From JBLINH01 sp047639165 (lineage in GTDB: Bacteria; Patescibacteriota; Minisyncoccia; Phycocordibacterales; JAACPR01): 29,834 nucleotides of DNA. The position numbers and the translations under genes were made by a program. Positions 23,640 through 29,834 of the stretch are shown in pieces (the stretch's first letter is position 1; the number at the start of each line of letters is the position of its first letter). Under the pieces are notes generated by a model that saw only the letters and a list, made by a program, of their open reading frames with translations, had not been told where the DNA came from and did no database searches. The stretch lies in contig JBLINH010000008.1 in NCBI GenBank assembly GCA_047639165.1, positions 1 through 29,834 of the forward strand, written 5' to 3'.

Positions 23640-24609
23640 ATATAGAAAAGTTTGAAAGTGAAAAACTCTCTTCTTCCTCTTCCGTTGAATCATCAATGAG
23701 TGCTTCAGGGTTTTCTGAAGGAGCTTGAGGTACTTCATCTGCTGCAGATTCAGGTACTCCGGGTACGCCATCAATCTTTCCGTTTCTAATGAAAGAAAGT
23801 ATCTTTCTTAAATCATCATCACTGAAGTAATCAATCTGAATCTTCCCTCCTTTGTCTTTAGGTTCGATATGAACTCTTGTACCAAGAGTGTCCCCTACTT
23901 CTTGCTCAAGTTCCACGATCTCTGGATCAAACATCCTGTCTTTCTTTCTTACCTTGTCATATGCAATCTTTCTTGAAATCCTTTCTGCTTCTCTAACTGT
24001 CATTTTCTTTAACATGATTTCTTTGAACAAAGTAACTTGTTCTTCTGGTCTATCACAAAGCATTAGTAGTGGTCGCGTGTGACCTTCTGAAATCTTTCTT
24101 TCACCGAGCGCAGCTAACATCTCTTCTGGGAGTGCTAGAAGTCTAATAGTATTTGAAACATATTCTCTACTTCTTCCAACCTTTTTTCCAATATCAGCGT
24201 GCTTTATATTAAACTCCTTAGCCAACTGTTGAAATGATCTAGCCCTATCAACAGGATTTAGATCTTCTCTCTGAAGGTTTTCAATAATAGCTAGCTCAAG
24301 TTTTACCCTATCAGACTCATCCTTTGATCGTATCAAAGCTGGTACTTCCTTTAACCCTGCAATCTTTGAAGCCCTTAATCGTCTTTCTCCAGCGATCAAT
24401 TCATATTCTGTTGCTAAACCGCCTTCGGGTGTCTGAACTTCTTTTCTGGTGACAACAAGAGGTTGAAGAATCCCATACATACGAATAGATTCTGCTAGTT
24501 CATTTAGCTTCCCTTCATCAAACTCACGTCTAGGTTGGAAAGGATTGGGTTTTACCTTGCCTACTTCGATGAAAAATACTGCGTTGTTTTGAAATTGTGA
24601 ATTCTCCAT
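23638..24609 (-). CDS. parB: Chromosome partitioning protein ParB (Spo0J)
   Basis: 323 residues. CTP-dependent clamp that loads at parS and spreads to organise the origin. N-terminal ParB/Srx domain: FIEVGKVKPNPFQPRREFDE, LAESIRMYGILQPLVV, ELIAGERRLRASKIAGLKEV (phosphate loop) and ELAIIENLQREDLNPVDRA. The HTH follows (FNIKHADIGKKVGRSREYVS, NTIRLLALPEEML, SEGHTRPLLML), then a linker and a C-terminal dimer domain (RVHIEPKDKGGKIQIDYFSD). An acidic Pro/Ser tail (VPESAADEVPQAPSENPE, STEEEEESFSLSNF) extends beyond the usual end. Start at ATG 24609 (MENSQFQ) preferred over an upstream Met at 24633. No parA gene and no parS consensus was seen. Confidence 0.95.
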   Translation of the reverse strand: MENSQFQNNAVFFIEVGKVKPNPFQPRREFDEGKLNELAESIRMYGILQPLVVTRKEVQTPEGGLATEYELIAGERRLRASKIAGLKEVPALIRSKDESDRVKLELAIIENLQREDLNPVDRARSFQQLAKEFNIKHADIGKKVGRSREYVSNTIRLLALPEEMLAALGERKISEGHTRPLLMLCDRPEEQVTLFKEIMLKKMTVREAERISRKIAYDKVRKKDRMFDPEIVELEQEVGDTLGTRVHIEPKDKGGKIQIDYFSDDDLRKILSFIRNGKIDGVPGVPESAADEVPQAPSENPEALIDDSTEEEEESFSLSNFSI

Positions 24610-24635
24610 ATATTTATGGATACATATTAACACAA

Positions 24636-24664
24636 TTGATTTGTAGGTAAAAATTGCTTAGACT
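24636..24664 (+). promoter_or_regulatory. Promoter of tRNA-Leu and miaA
   Basis: TTGATT (24636-24641), 17 bp, TAGACT (24659-24664). Start predicted near 24671, about 5 nt before the tRNA. No other promoter for miaA is possible without cutting into the tRNA. Confidence 0.55.
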
Positions 24665-24675
24665 ATTGATTAAAT

Positions 24676-24757
24676 GCTGGAGTGGTGGAATTGGTATACA
24701 CGCACGACTCAAAATCGTGTGCCGCAAGGCATGAGGGTTCAACTCCCTCCTCCAGCA
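24676..24757 (+). tRNA. tRNA-Leu (anticodon CAA)
   Basis: An 82-nt class II tRNA. The acceptor GCTGGAG pairs with CTCCAGC, discriminator A. D arm has TGGTGGAATTGGTATAC. Anticodon stem CACGA/TCGTG with loop CTCAAAA gives CAA, followed by A37 and A38. The long variable arm is TGCCGCAAGGCA; T arm GGGTTCAACTCCC. No CCA encoded. Three nt separate it from the miaA start. Its A36-A37-A38 is the sequence MiaA recognises. Confidence 0.96.
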
Positions 24758-24760
24758 CAT

Positions 24761-25657
24761 ATGAAACCAAAAGTTATTGTAGTCCTCGGACAAACTGCTA
24801 CAGGGAAAAGTGATATAGCAGTAGATCTCGCCAAACAGTTCAATGGCGAGGTTGTTTCTGCTGACTCAAGACAAGTATACAAAGGACTTGATGTCGGATC
24901 TGGAAAAATAACAAAAAAAGAGATGCGAGGGATAAAGCATCATCTTCTCGATGTGGTCTCGCCAAAAACCAAGTTCTCCGTGGCGAGTTTCAAAAAGAAA
25001 GCTGAGAAATCTATAAAAGAAATAATAGAGAAAGGTAAAGTACCTATAGTCGCTGGTGGTACTGCCTTCTACATTGATGCTCTGATAGATGGAATAGTTT
25101 TGCCTGAGGTAAAACCAAATTTAAAACTTAGAAAAGAATTAGAGGAAAAAACTCTAGAACAATTAGGAGATCTTTTAAAAAAGTTAGATAAAGATAGATT
25201 TGAAAATATCGATGTAAACAATCCACATAGATTGATACGTGCAATTGAAATTGCAAAGGAACTTGGAAGTGTTCCAAAGGTAAAAAAAGATGAAAAATAT
25301 GACTCTCTAAAGATTGGTCTTAAATGGGACGACAAAACTCTAAAAGAAAGAATCCACCAAAGACTCCTGAAAAGACTGAGTAAGATGATCACTGAAGGAA
25401 AGGAACTTCACAAAGGAGGACTGTCTTGGAAAAGGATGGAGTCTTTTGGTTTGGAATATAAGTACATGGCTCTATACCTACAAAAGAAAGTATCTAAAGG
25501 AGAAATGATGGAAGGAATAGAAACTGAGAGTTGGCAGTTCGCAAAAAGACAAAATACTTGGTTTAAGAAAGACGAAAATATTAAATGGTTTAAACCAACT
25601 GAAATCAAAAAGATTAAAAAGTTAGTTTATAATATTTTAGAAACTGATATAATATAA
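24761..25657 (+). CDS. miaA: tRNA dimethylallyltransferase
   Basis: 298 residues. Transfers a dimethylallyl group to A37 of tRNAs reading UNN codons. P-loop VLGQTATGKSDIAVDLA, catalytic Asp region EVVSADSRQVYKGLDVGSGK, HHLLDVVSPKTKFSVASFKK, IVAGGTAFYIDALIDG, NPHRLIRAIEIAKE, the GLKWDDKTLKERI substrate block and C-terminal FAKRQNTWFKKDENIKWF. The start is ATG 24761, since an earlier in-frame ATG lies inside the tRNA-Leu. With the tRNA ending 3 nt before it, the mRNA has no room for its own leader: after tRNA 3' processing it would be nearly leaderless. The TGATATAAT at the 3' end of the gene is probably the promoter of the next gene. Confidence 0.97.
   Translation: MKPKVIVVLGQTATGKSDIAVDLAKQFNGEVVSADSRQVYKGLDVGSGKITKKEMRGIKHHLLDVVSPKTKFSVASFKKKAEKSIKEIIEKGKVPIVAGGTAFYIDALIDGIVLPEVKPNLKLRKELEEKTLEQLGDLLKKLDKDRFENIDVNNPHRLIRAIEIAKELGSVPKVKKDEKYDSLKIGLKWDDKTLKERIHQRLLKRLSKMITEGKELHKGGLSWKRMESFGLEYKYMALYLQKKVSKGEMMEGIETESWQFAKRQNTWFKKDENIKWFKPTEIKKIKKLVYNILETDII
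25645..25653 (+). promoter_or_regulatory. Extended -10 (TGATATAAT) inside the miaA 3' end
   Basis: The same nine bases as at dnaX and the Clp operon, here overlapping the last miaA codons. It would give the next gene (ATG 25681) a leader of about 20 nt. Confidence 0.4.
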
Positions 25658-25680
25658 ATTATAAAAATTAATATTATATT

Positions 25681-26049
25681 ATGAAAAATAAAAAGAAAAT
25701 TTTAAGCATAGTTGTAGTAGTTATATTAGTAATGTTTGTTGGTGCATATGCAATAAGCTTAGATAAAATTAGTGACAGATCTTCTTTACCCGGCGCTGTA
25801 GGTTATGGTTACGGTTACGACGATGATTTTAGGGGGGGACGTACAGGATCGAGAGTAGATGAATTATACGAACTACAGGAACGCGAGAAACGCGAGAAGC
25901 TACCAACTGTTGGAGTTTGTATCGACGATGGTTCCTTTGAAATAAATATTTTTGGTTTTACCATATTCCAAAAAAAGATTTGGGGTAAATGTGATCCTGT
26001 AGAATTTGATCCAAATGTAAAGATAGTACCTGCTAAAGTCGTTAGATAG
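25681..26049 (+). CDS. Small secreted or membrane-anchored protein, unknown
   Basis: 122 residues. A basic start (MKNKKKI) and one hydrophobic helix (LSIVVVVILVMFVGAYAI) give a signal peptide or anchor. The outside part has a Gly/Tyr patch (GAVGYGYGYDDDFRGG), a charged helix (VDELYELQEREKREKL) and a domain with two Cys (GVCIDDG, WGKCDP) that may form a disulfide. The ending FDPNVKIVPAKVVR is compact. Family not recognised. It lies between miaA and the glycosyltransferase fusion, 20 bp before the latter's start, and may serve it at the envelope. Confidence 0.6.
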   Translation: MKNKKKILSIVVVVILVMFVGAYAISLDKISDRSSLPGAVGYGYGYDDDFRGGRTGSRVDELYELQEREKREKLPTVGVCIDDGSFEINIFGFTIFQKKIWGKCDPVEFDPNVKIVPAKVVR

Positions 26050-26069
26050 GACTTCTTATTGTTTTGAAT

Positions 26070-28574
26070 ATGAATTTAGTAAAAATAAAACACTCAATAA
26101 CTATTTTTAGTTTGAGTGTTTTACTTTTACTAACAATTAGTTATATCAATAGAACGCCTGAAAACATACCACCAATACCAGAACTTAACTGTTTGAGTTA
26201 TGATCCAATGCCTGGTAATACTGATAAGAGACAATTTGAAAAAATTGATAAAGAGCAAATAAATAAAGATCTGGGAGTTTTAAGTGAGTACACAAATTGT
26301 GTACGTCTATACACAGTGGGGCGTGGATTATCATATGTATACGAATACGCAAAGCACCACAAAATTGATGTAATAATGGGTATAAATATATCTGGAAACG
26401 AAGAGAGGGACATAGAAGAAATATCACTTGCCACTTCTATATTAGGTAAAGGATATAAACCTAAACTTATAGTAGTTGGAAATGAAACCTTAACTTTCAA
26501 TGTCGTTTCTCTTGAATATTTAACACTCAATATAAACAAAGTACAGCAAACAACATCCGTACCTGTTACAACCGCAGAATTACCACGTATTTGGCGCAAT
26601 ATCCCAGAACTAGCGTCTCACGTCGATTACATTGGTTTACACCTATTACCCTATTGGTATGGATTAGATATTGATAAGGGTCTAGAAAAAATAAAAGAGG
26701 AATATACAGAATTTTCTATAGAGTTTAATAAGCCTGTATATGTTTTAGAAACTGGATGGCCCACTCTCGGACCATCCAGACACAACGCTAAACCTTCGCT
26801 TAGAAATCAAAGATTATTTATTAATAACTTTGTAAACTACGCCAATAATGAATCCATTTCATACAACATTATTGAACTGTATGACCAGCGTTGGAAAGTT
26901 CATAGCACAGAAGGCAGAGTCGGAGCGCACTGGGGCATTTTAACCGAAACACTAGAAGATAAAGAAAGTAGTCAAAAAGACGAGAAAATTAATCTACTTC
27001 TATTTGTTTTAATATTATATATATTAACTCTCTTTTTTGTTGGTATACGAAATTTCTTCAGACACGACATATTAATTCACACGGTACTAGTAATACTATC
27101 TTTATCTATAGGAGTTGTTTTCAGTTCTATTAAATCTGAATTTCTATTAACATCTCCAATAGTAACTTTAGTGTTTTTTCCTAGTCTTACTATTGTCATT
27201 ATGACTACTCTCTACTATATTCGAGGGTTTACTTTACTTAATTTAAAAGAAAAAAATCATAAGCATAAACATAAAAATACCAATCAACTCGTATCAATAC
27301 ATATTCCATGTCGAGATGAAACTCCCAAACAAGTTATTGATGCAGTAAAATCATGTATGGACCTAGACTATAAGAACATAGAAGTAATTATCATTGACAA
27401 TAATAGTACAAACCCGAAAAACTGGAAACCGGTAGAAAAGTTTGTTAAAAGAACATCTGATAGTAGAATATTCTTTTACCAAGTATCTAAACTATCAGGC
27501 TACAAAGCAGGAGCACTAAATTACGCCTTATCAAAAACAAATCCGAAAGCAAAATATATAGCCGTAATTGATTCTGATTATATTGTGAAAAAAGAATGGA
27601 TTTCAGATTCACTAAATTTAATCGGGGGTAAAATTAAAGCTGTACAGGCACCACAACACTATCGTTGTATAACTAATAATTTTATTGAAAGAGCTGCATC
27701 TTTAGAACAAGATATTTTTGCAGCCACTGAAATGAGAATCAGGGGTGACAAGAGTATTAATGCAACAATTCTGCATGGGACAATGTGCGTAATTGATAAA
27801 CAAGCACTAGATGACTTAGGTGGCTGGAATAAATCTACTATATGTGAAGATACTGAGCTTGGTTTACGATTATTAAAATCTGGTTGGGATATACTTTTTA
27901 TACCAAAACCTCTAGGTTCAGGAATAGCACCGCAAACACTATCATCTCTAATGAAACAAAGGATGAGATGGGTTGTAGGTGCTGTTGAAATATTAAAAAT
28001 TCATAAATGGTTATTATTTAATAACCTGAAATCTTTGAAATTAACACAAAGATACTATTTTATTGGAGGATGGCTATTCTGGTTAAGTCATATCTTTTAT
28101 CCAATTTTTATTATTGGATCTCTTGCAGGAACATACCTAATCATAGTCGATAGTAGATATTTTCCTCCAGGGACTCTCTATTTATCAGCATCAATTTTTA
28201 TGATCGTTTTCGTACTTTTTGCTATTTTTATCAAAAAAAGAGAATTAAATTATTCAATATTGGACGGAGTAATACTAATGATTATTTCAATTTCAATGAC
28301 CCCTATTATAAGTTTATCTATCGTTAAAGGACTACTATTTAGTAAATCAAAATTTGTAGTTACAAAAAAAATAACTTCAAGCAGTAATTCACCAGAGATT
28401 CTAGTCTTTAGTCTTTTCTTTATTTCACTTGCTGGAGTACAGATATATTTTCTGTTGGAAAAATATGGGTTACTTGATCTAAAAATAATATTAATTGTAT
28501 TATCTACCATAATCCTATATATGCCTTTTCTATCAATAATTGGCATATGCTTTTATGAAAGATTAAAAAGTTAG
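26070..28574 (+). CDS. GH17-like / GT2 fusion, probable beta-glucan synthase
   Basis: 834 residues from ATG 26070 (a TTG two codons earlier is possible). One N-terminal helix, then an extracellular GH17-like beta-glucanase or transglycosylase domain (about 35-300): CVRLYTVGRG, VVGNETL with acid Glu 139, YIGLHLLPYWYG and VLETGWPT with nucleophile Glu 227. Three helices (about 310-385) cross back to a cytoplasmic family 2 glycosyltransferase: SIHIPCRDETPKQVIDAV, GYKAGALNYAL, DSD at 501-503, CEDTELGLRL and QRMRW at 630-634 (QxxRW). About five more helices follow, as in cellulose-synthase-like processive enzymes. GH17-GT2 fusions in some proteobacteria (NdvB type) make or modify beta-1,3/1,6 glucans. 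Topology is consistent: sugar added inside, chain processed outside. The product here is inferred. Confidence 0.85.
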   Translation: MNLVKIKHSITIFSLSVLLLLTISYINRTPENIPPIPELNCLSYDPMPGNTDKRQFEKIDKEQINKDLGVLSEYTNCVRLYTVGRGLSYVYEYAKHHKIDVIMGINISGNEERDIEEISLATSILGKGYKPKLIVVGNETLTFNVVSLEYLTLNINKVQQTTSVPVTTAELPRIWRNIPELASHVDYIGLHLLPYWYGLDIDKGLEKIKEEYTEFSIEFNKPVYVLETGWPTLGPSRHNAKPSLRNQRLFINNFVNYANNESISYNIIELYDQRWKVHSTEGRVGAHWGILTETLEDKESSQKDEKINLLLFVLILYILTLFFVGIRNFFRHDILIHTVLVILSLSIGVVFSSIKSEFLLTSPIVTLVFFPSLTIVIMTTLYYIRGFTLLNLKEKNHKHKHKNTNQLVSIHIPCRDETPKQVIDAVKSCMDLDYKNIEVIIIDNNSTNPKNWKPVEKFVKRTSDSRIFFYQVSKLSGYKAGALNYALSKTNPKAKYIAVIDSDYIVKKEWISDSLNLIGGKIKAVQAPQHYRCITNNFIERAASLEQDIFAATEMRIRGDKSINATILHGTMCVIDKQALDDLGGWNKSTICEDTELGLRLLKSGWDILFIPKPLGSGIAPQTLSSLMKQRMRWVVGAVEILKIHKWLLFNNLKSLKLTQRYYFIGGWLFWLSHIFYPIFIIGSLAGTYLIIVDSRYFPPGTLYLSASIFMIVFVLFAIFIKKRELNYSILDGVILMIISISMTPIISLSIVKGLLFSKSKFVVTKKITSSSNSPEILVFSLFFISLAGVQIYFLLEKYGLLDLKIILIVLSTIILYMPFLSIIGICFYERLKS

Positions 28575-28596
28575 TTTCTACTTTTTTGAAATAGGT

Positions 28597-28602
28597 TAAA
28601 AT
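28597..28602 (+). promoter_or_regulatory. -10-like box before the DoxX-like gene
   Basis: TAAAAT, ending 6 nt before ATG 28609; five of six bases match TATAAT. Fits leaderless initiation; -35 not clear. Confidence 0.4.
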
Positions 28603-28608
28603 ATACTT

Positions 28609-29574
28609 ATGAAAAAGTATTTATTTATTATCCTTGCCCTTTTACCTATAACATCAAGTGCTCATGTTAGATATCTAGTTGAAAAAGATGTTGTAGAGCA
28701 AAACAGTGGCGTAGACAATATGTTTCTTTTGCAACCTCTCACAGAACCACTCAATCTATTTTTAATGTTTATAACAATAGCAGCTGCTCTTGGTGCACTG
28801 TACCTATCAAAAAAATTAACTTTCATCAAAAAAAAGATTGGTCTAATTTGCAAAAGAGCTAATGGTTACAAGATATTCATTCCTTGGATCTTGAGATTAT
28901 CAGCTGGAATAGCCTTGATAGGGTCTGGAGTTTCAAACTCTTTGGTATCTCCCGTGGTCAGTGTCCACGGTGGTTTAGCTACACTTGAAATACTTTTAGG
29001 TTTTCTTTTAATGGCGGGATTTCTTGTAGTGCCAACTGCGATGGTTTCTATCTTCCTATACATTCTAGCTTTTCAAACAGATTGGTATGTTTTAGGTAAT
29101 CTAGATTTTCTAGCCGTCGTCTTTGCCCTACTACTAGTAGACAACGAAAGACCTGGAATTGATGACCTGTTAGGAATTCCTCATTTCTCTCCGTTTAATA
29201 AATTTAAAAAACTTGCACCGTTTGTGCTTAGAGTTGGTATCGGAGGAGCTATGATGTTTCTAGCTGTTTATGAAAAGTTCCTGAACCCACACATATCAGA
29301 AATAATAGTTCGTAACTTTGGATTAATGGATATAGTTCCTCTAGACCCTTCTATATGGGTACTATCAGCTGGAATAATTGAGTTTGCAATTGGTGCAGCA
29401 TTACTTGTTGGATACAGAACAAGATTAATGAGTACTATAGCATTCGCTGTTCTTAGTCTTTCATTCTTCCATTTTGGAGAAGATGTATCTTCACACATAA
29501 CTCTGTTTGGGATACTAGCTATCCTATTTATTACCCAGGGTGGTAAATGGAGTATGGACGAGAAGTGTGGTTAA
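28609..29574 (+). CDS. Tandem DoxX-like membrane protein
   Basis: 321 residues. Signal peptide (MKKYLFIILALLPITSSAH), a short outside part and one helix, then two repeated four-helix blocks. The first has PWILRLSAGIALIGSGVSN; the second has PFVLRVGIGGAMMFLAVYEK, the R-x-x-x-G opening of DoxX family proteins. Each block continues with an ALLVG-type helix (ILLGFLLMAGFLVV; IIEFAIGAALLVGYRTR). It ends outside any helix (GGKWSMDEKCG). DoxX-like proteins are linked to redox and terminal-oxidase systems in other bacteria; the role here is unknown. Its stop lies 3 nt from the 3' end of tRNA-Trp on the other strand. Confidence 0.75.
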   Translation: MKKYLFIILALLPITSSAHVRYLVEKDVVEQNSGVDNMFLLQPLTEPLNLFLMFITIAAALGALYLSKKLTFIKKKIGLICKRANGYKIFIPWILRLSAGIALIGSGVSNSLVSPVVSVHGGLATLEILLGFLLMAGFLVVPTAMVSIFLYILAFQTDWYVLGNLDFLAVVFALLLVDNERPGIDDLLGIPHFSPFNKFKKLAPFVLRVGIGGAMMFLAVYEKFLNPHISEIIVRNFGLMDIVPLDPSIWVLSAGIIEFAIGAALLVGYRTRLMSTIAFAVLSLSFFHFGEDVSSHITLFGILAILFITQGGKWSMDEKCG

Positions 29575-29577
29575 AGG

Positions 29578-29649
29578 CGGGCCTACTAGGACTTGAACCT
29601 AGAACGTCGGTTTTGGAAACCGAAATTTTACCAATTAAACTATGGGCCC
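29578..29649 (-). tRNA. tRNA-Trp (anticodon CCA)
   Basis: 72 nt on minus. The acceptor GGGCCCA pairs with TAGGCCC with one C-A mismatch at the sixth pair; discriminator G. Anticodon stem TCGGT/ACCGA with loop TTCCAAA gives CCA. T arm CTAGGTTCAAGTCCTAG. CCA end not encoded. It follows rpmG on the same strand, the usual rpmG-trnW neighbourhood of bacteria. Confidence 0.94.
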
Positions 29650-29665
29650 TTGAACTGAGAATAGT

Positions 29666-29704
29666 ATATCAAAAAAAGCTATTTTTCATAGCTTTTTTTG
29701 ATAT
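29666..29704. terminator. Bidirectional terminator between DoxX-like gene and rpmG
   Basis: A 17-bp perfect stem: ATATC, seven A, GCTAT paired with ATAGC, seven T, GATAT; loop TTTTC. The A-tract and T-tract flank a short GC core on both strands, so it can stop transcription both ways. On minus it would separate rpmG from tRNA-Trp. Confidence 0.75.
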
Positions 29705-29707
29705 CAA

Positions 29708-29732
29708 GTTAAGAAATATCCTATTTCTTAAC
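29708..29732. repeat. Hairpin across the rpmG stop codon
   Basis: GTTAAGAAATA pairs with TATTTCTTAAC around a TCC loop; the TAG stop lies in it. Together with the next hairpin it makes a tandem structure at the rpmG 3' end. Confidence 0.5.
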
Positions 29733-29834
29733 TTCTTTAAAGATAACCCTTTTCCTTGCTACTTTACTATATTTCTTAAGTTCAAGCTTTCGCTCTACAC
29801 CTTTCTTATTTTTTCTAACATAAAGAGTTTCTTT
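29721..29834 (-). CDS. rpmG: Ribosomal protein bL33, C-terminal part (5' end outside window)
   Basis: 37 codons and the stop TAG (29721-29723) are visible; the N-terminus is beyond the right edge. ETLYVRKNKKGVERKLELKK followed by YSKVARKRVIFKEVKK matches the end of bL33 (KNKR..KLELKKYDP..RKHVLYKE). A component of the large ribosomal subunit near the E site. Upstream of tRNA-Trp on minus. Confidence 0.93.
   Translation of the reverse strand, partial: KETLYVRKNKKGVERKLELKKYSKVARKRVIFKEVKK

Noticed and set aside
23638..24633. parS site near parB
   Set aside because: No TGTTTCACGTGAAACA-like palindrome was seen in or around the gene.
24674..24760. Extended miaA start inside the tRNA-Leu
   Set aside because: Those bases form a complete tRNA; the protein family starts at MKPKVIVVLGQ.

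Overview
The window reads as a piece of a low-GC genome from the Candidate Phyla Radiation (Patescibacteria), most like the Parcubacteria lineages. Reasons: a very short DnaX without the zinc module or tau tail; a membrane-anchored Clp ATPase with a decayed first ATPase domain next to a small membrane protein and a D,D-carboxypeptidase; cohesin/dockerin surface proteins with a poly-glycine linker; tRNA genes without encoded CCA; few Shine-Dalgarno sites and many genes whose -10 box sits only 6-9 nt before the start codon. The standard code fits: TGA ends genes in natural overlaps, for example at 8749. Lineage is inferred from gene content; there is no rRNA here.

Layout. 1-2240 is mobile-element debris: the tail of a secreted or surface protein, an IS256-like zinc-ribbon transposase with 13-bp inverted repeats, and a decayed IS30-like transposase. 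2239-6060 (minus) is a three-gene accessory cassette with a small zinc-ribbon protein, a 734-aa phage-tail-like protein and a protein with a Tat-like signal and a phage-like C-terminal region, whose N-terminus is built of five 96-bp tandem repeats. 6206-10490 (plus) is a compact operon of one secreted dockerin protein and two membrane-anchored cohesin proteins, which looks like a self-contained surface assembly. 10491-10808 holds only a Nudix-hydrolase remnant.

From 10809 the content is mostly housekeeping: tRNA-Gln flush against an HTH gene, dnaX, dus, a predicted orphan small RNA on the opposite strand, dacA-type carboxypeptidase, membrane Clp ATPase and its partner, an unknown gene, ftsQ and serS (all minus), then dprA-topA (plus), parB (minus), tRNA-Leu fused head to tail with miaA (plus), a small secreted protein, a GH17-GT2 glucan synthase-like fusion and a tandem DoxX-like membrane protein. 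The right edge has tRNA-Trp and the end of rpmG (bL33) on the minus strand.

Themes. Perfect or near-perfect TATAAT boxes, often as extended TGnTATAAT, lie 6-8 nt before the start codons of several unrelated genes, which predicts widespread leaderless mRNAs. All three tRNAs are packed against protein genes so that tRNA processing would create mRNA ends. Translation genes (serS, dus, miaA, three tRNAs, rpmG) and replication/segregation genes (dnaX, topA, dprA, parB, ftsQ) are intermixed. The candidates most worth following are the cohesin/dockerin operon, the predicted small RNA at 13897-13973, leaderless initiation, the tRNA-Leu/miaA pair, the repeat-extended Tat-like protein and the GH17-GT2 fusion.
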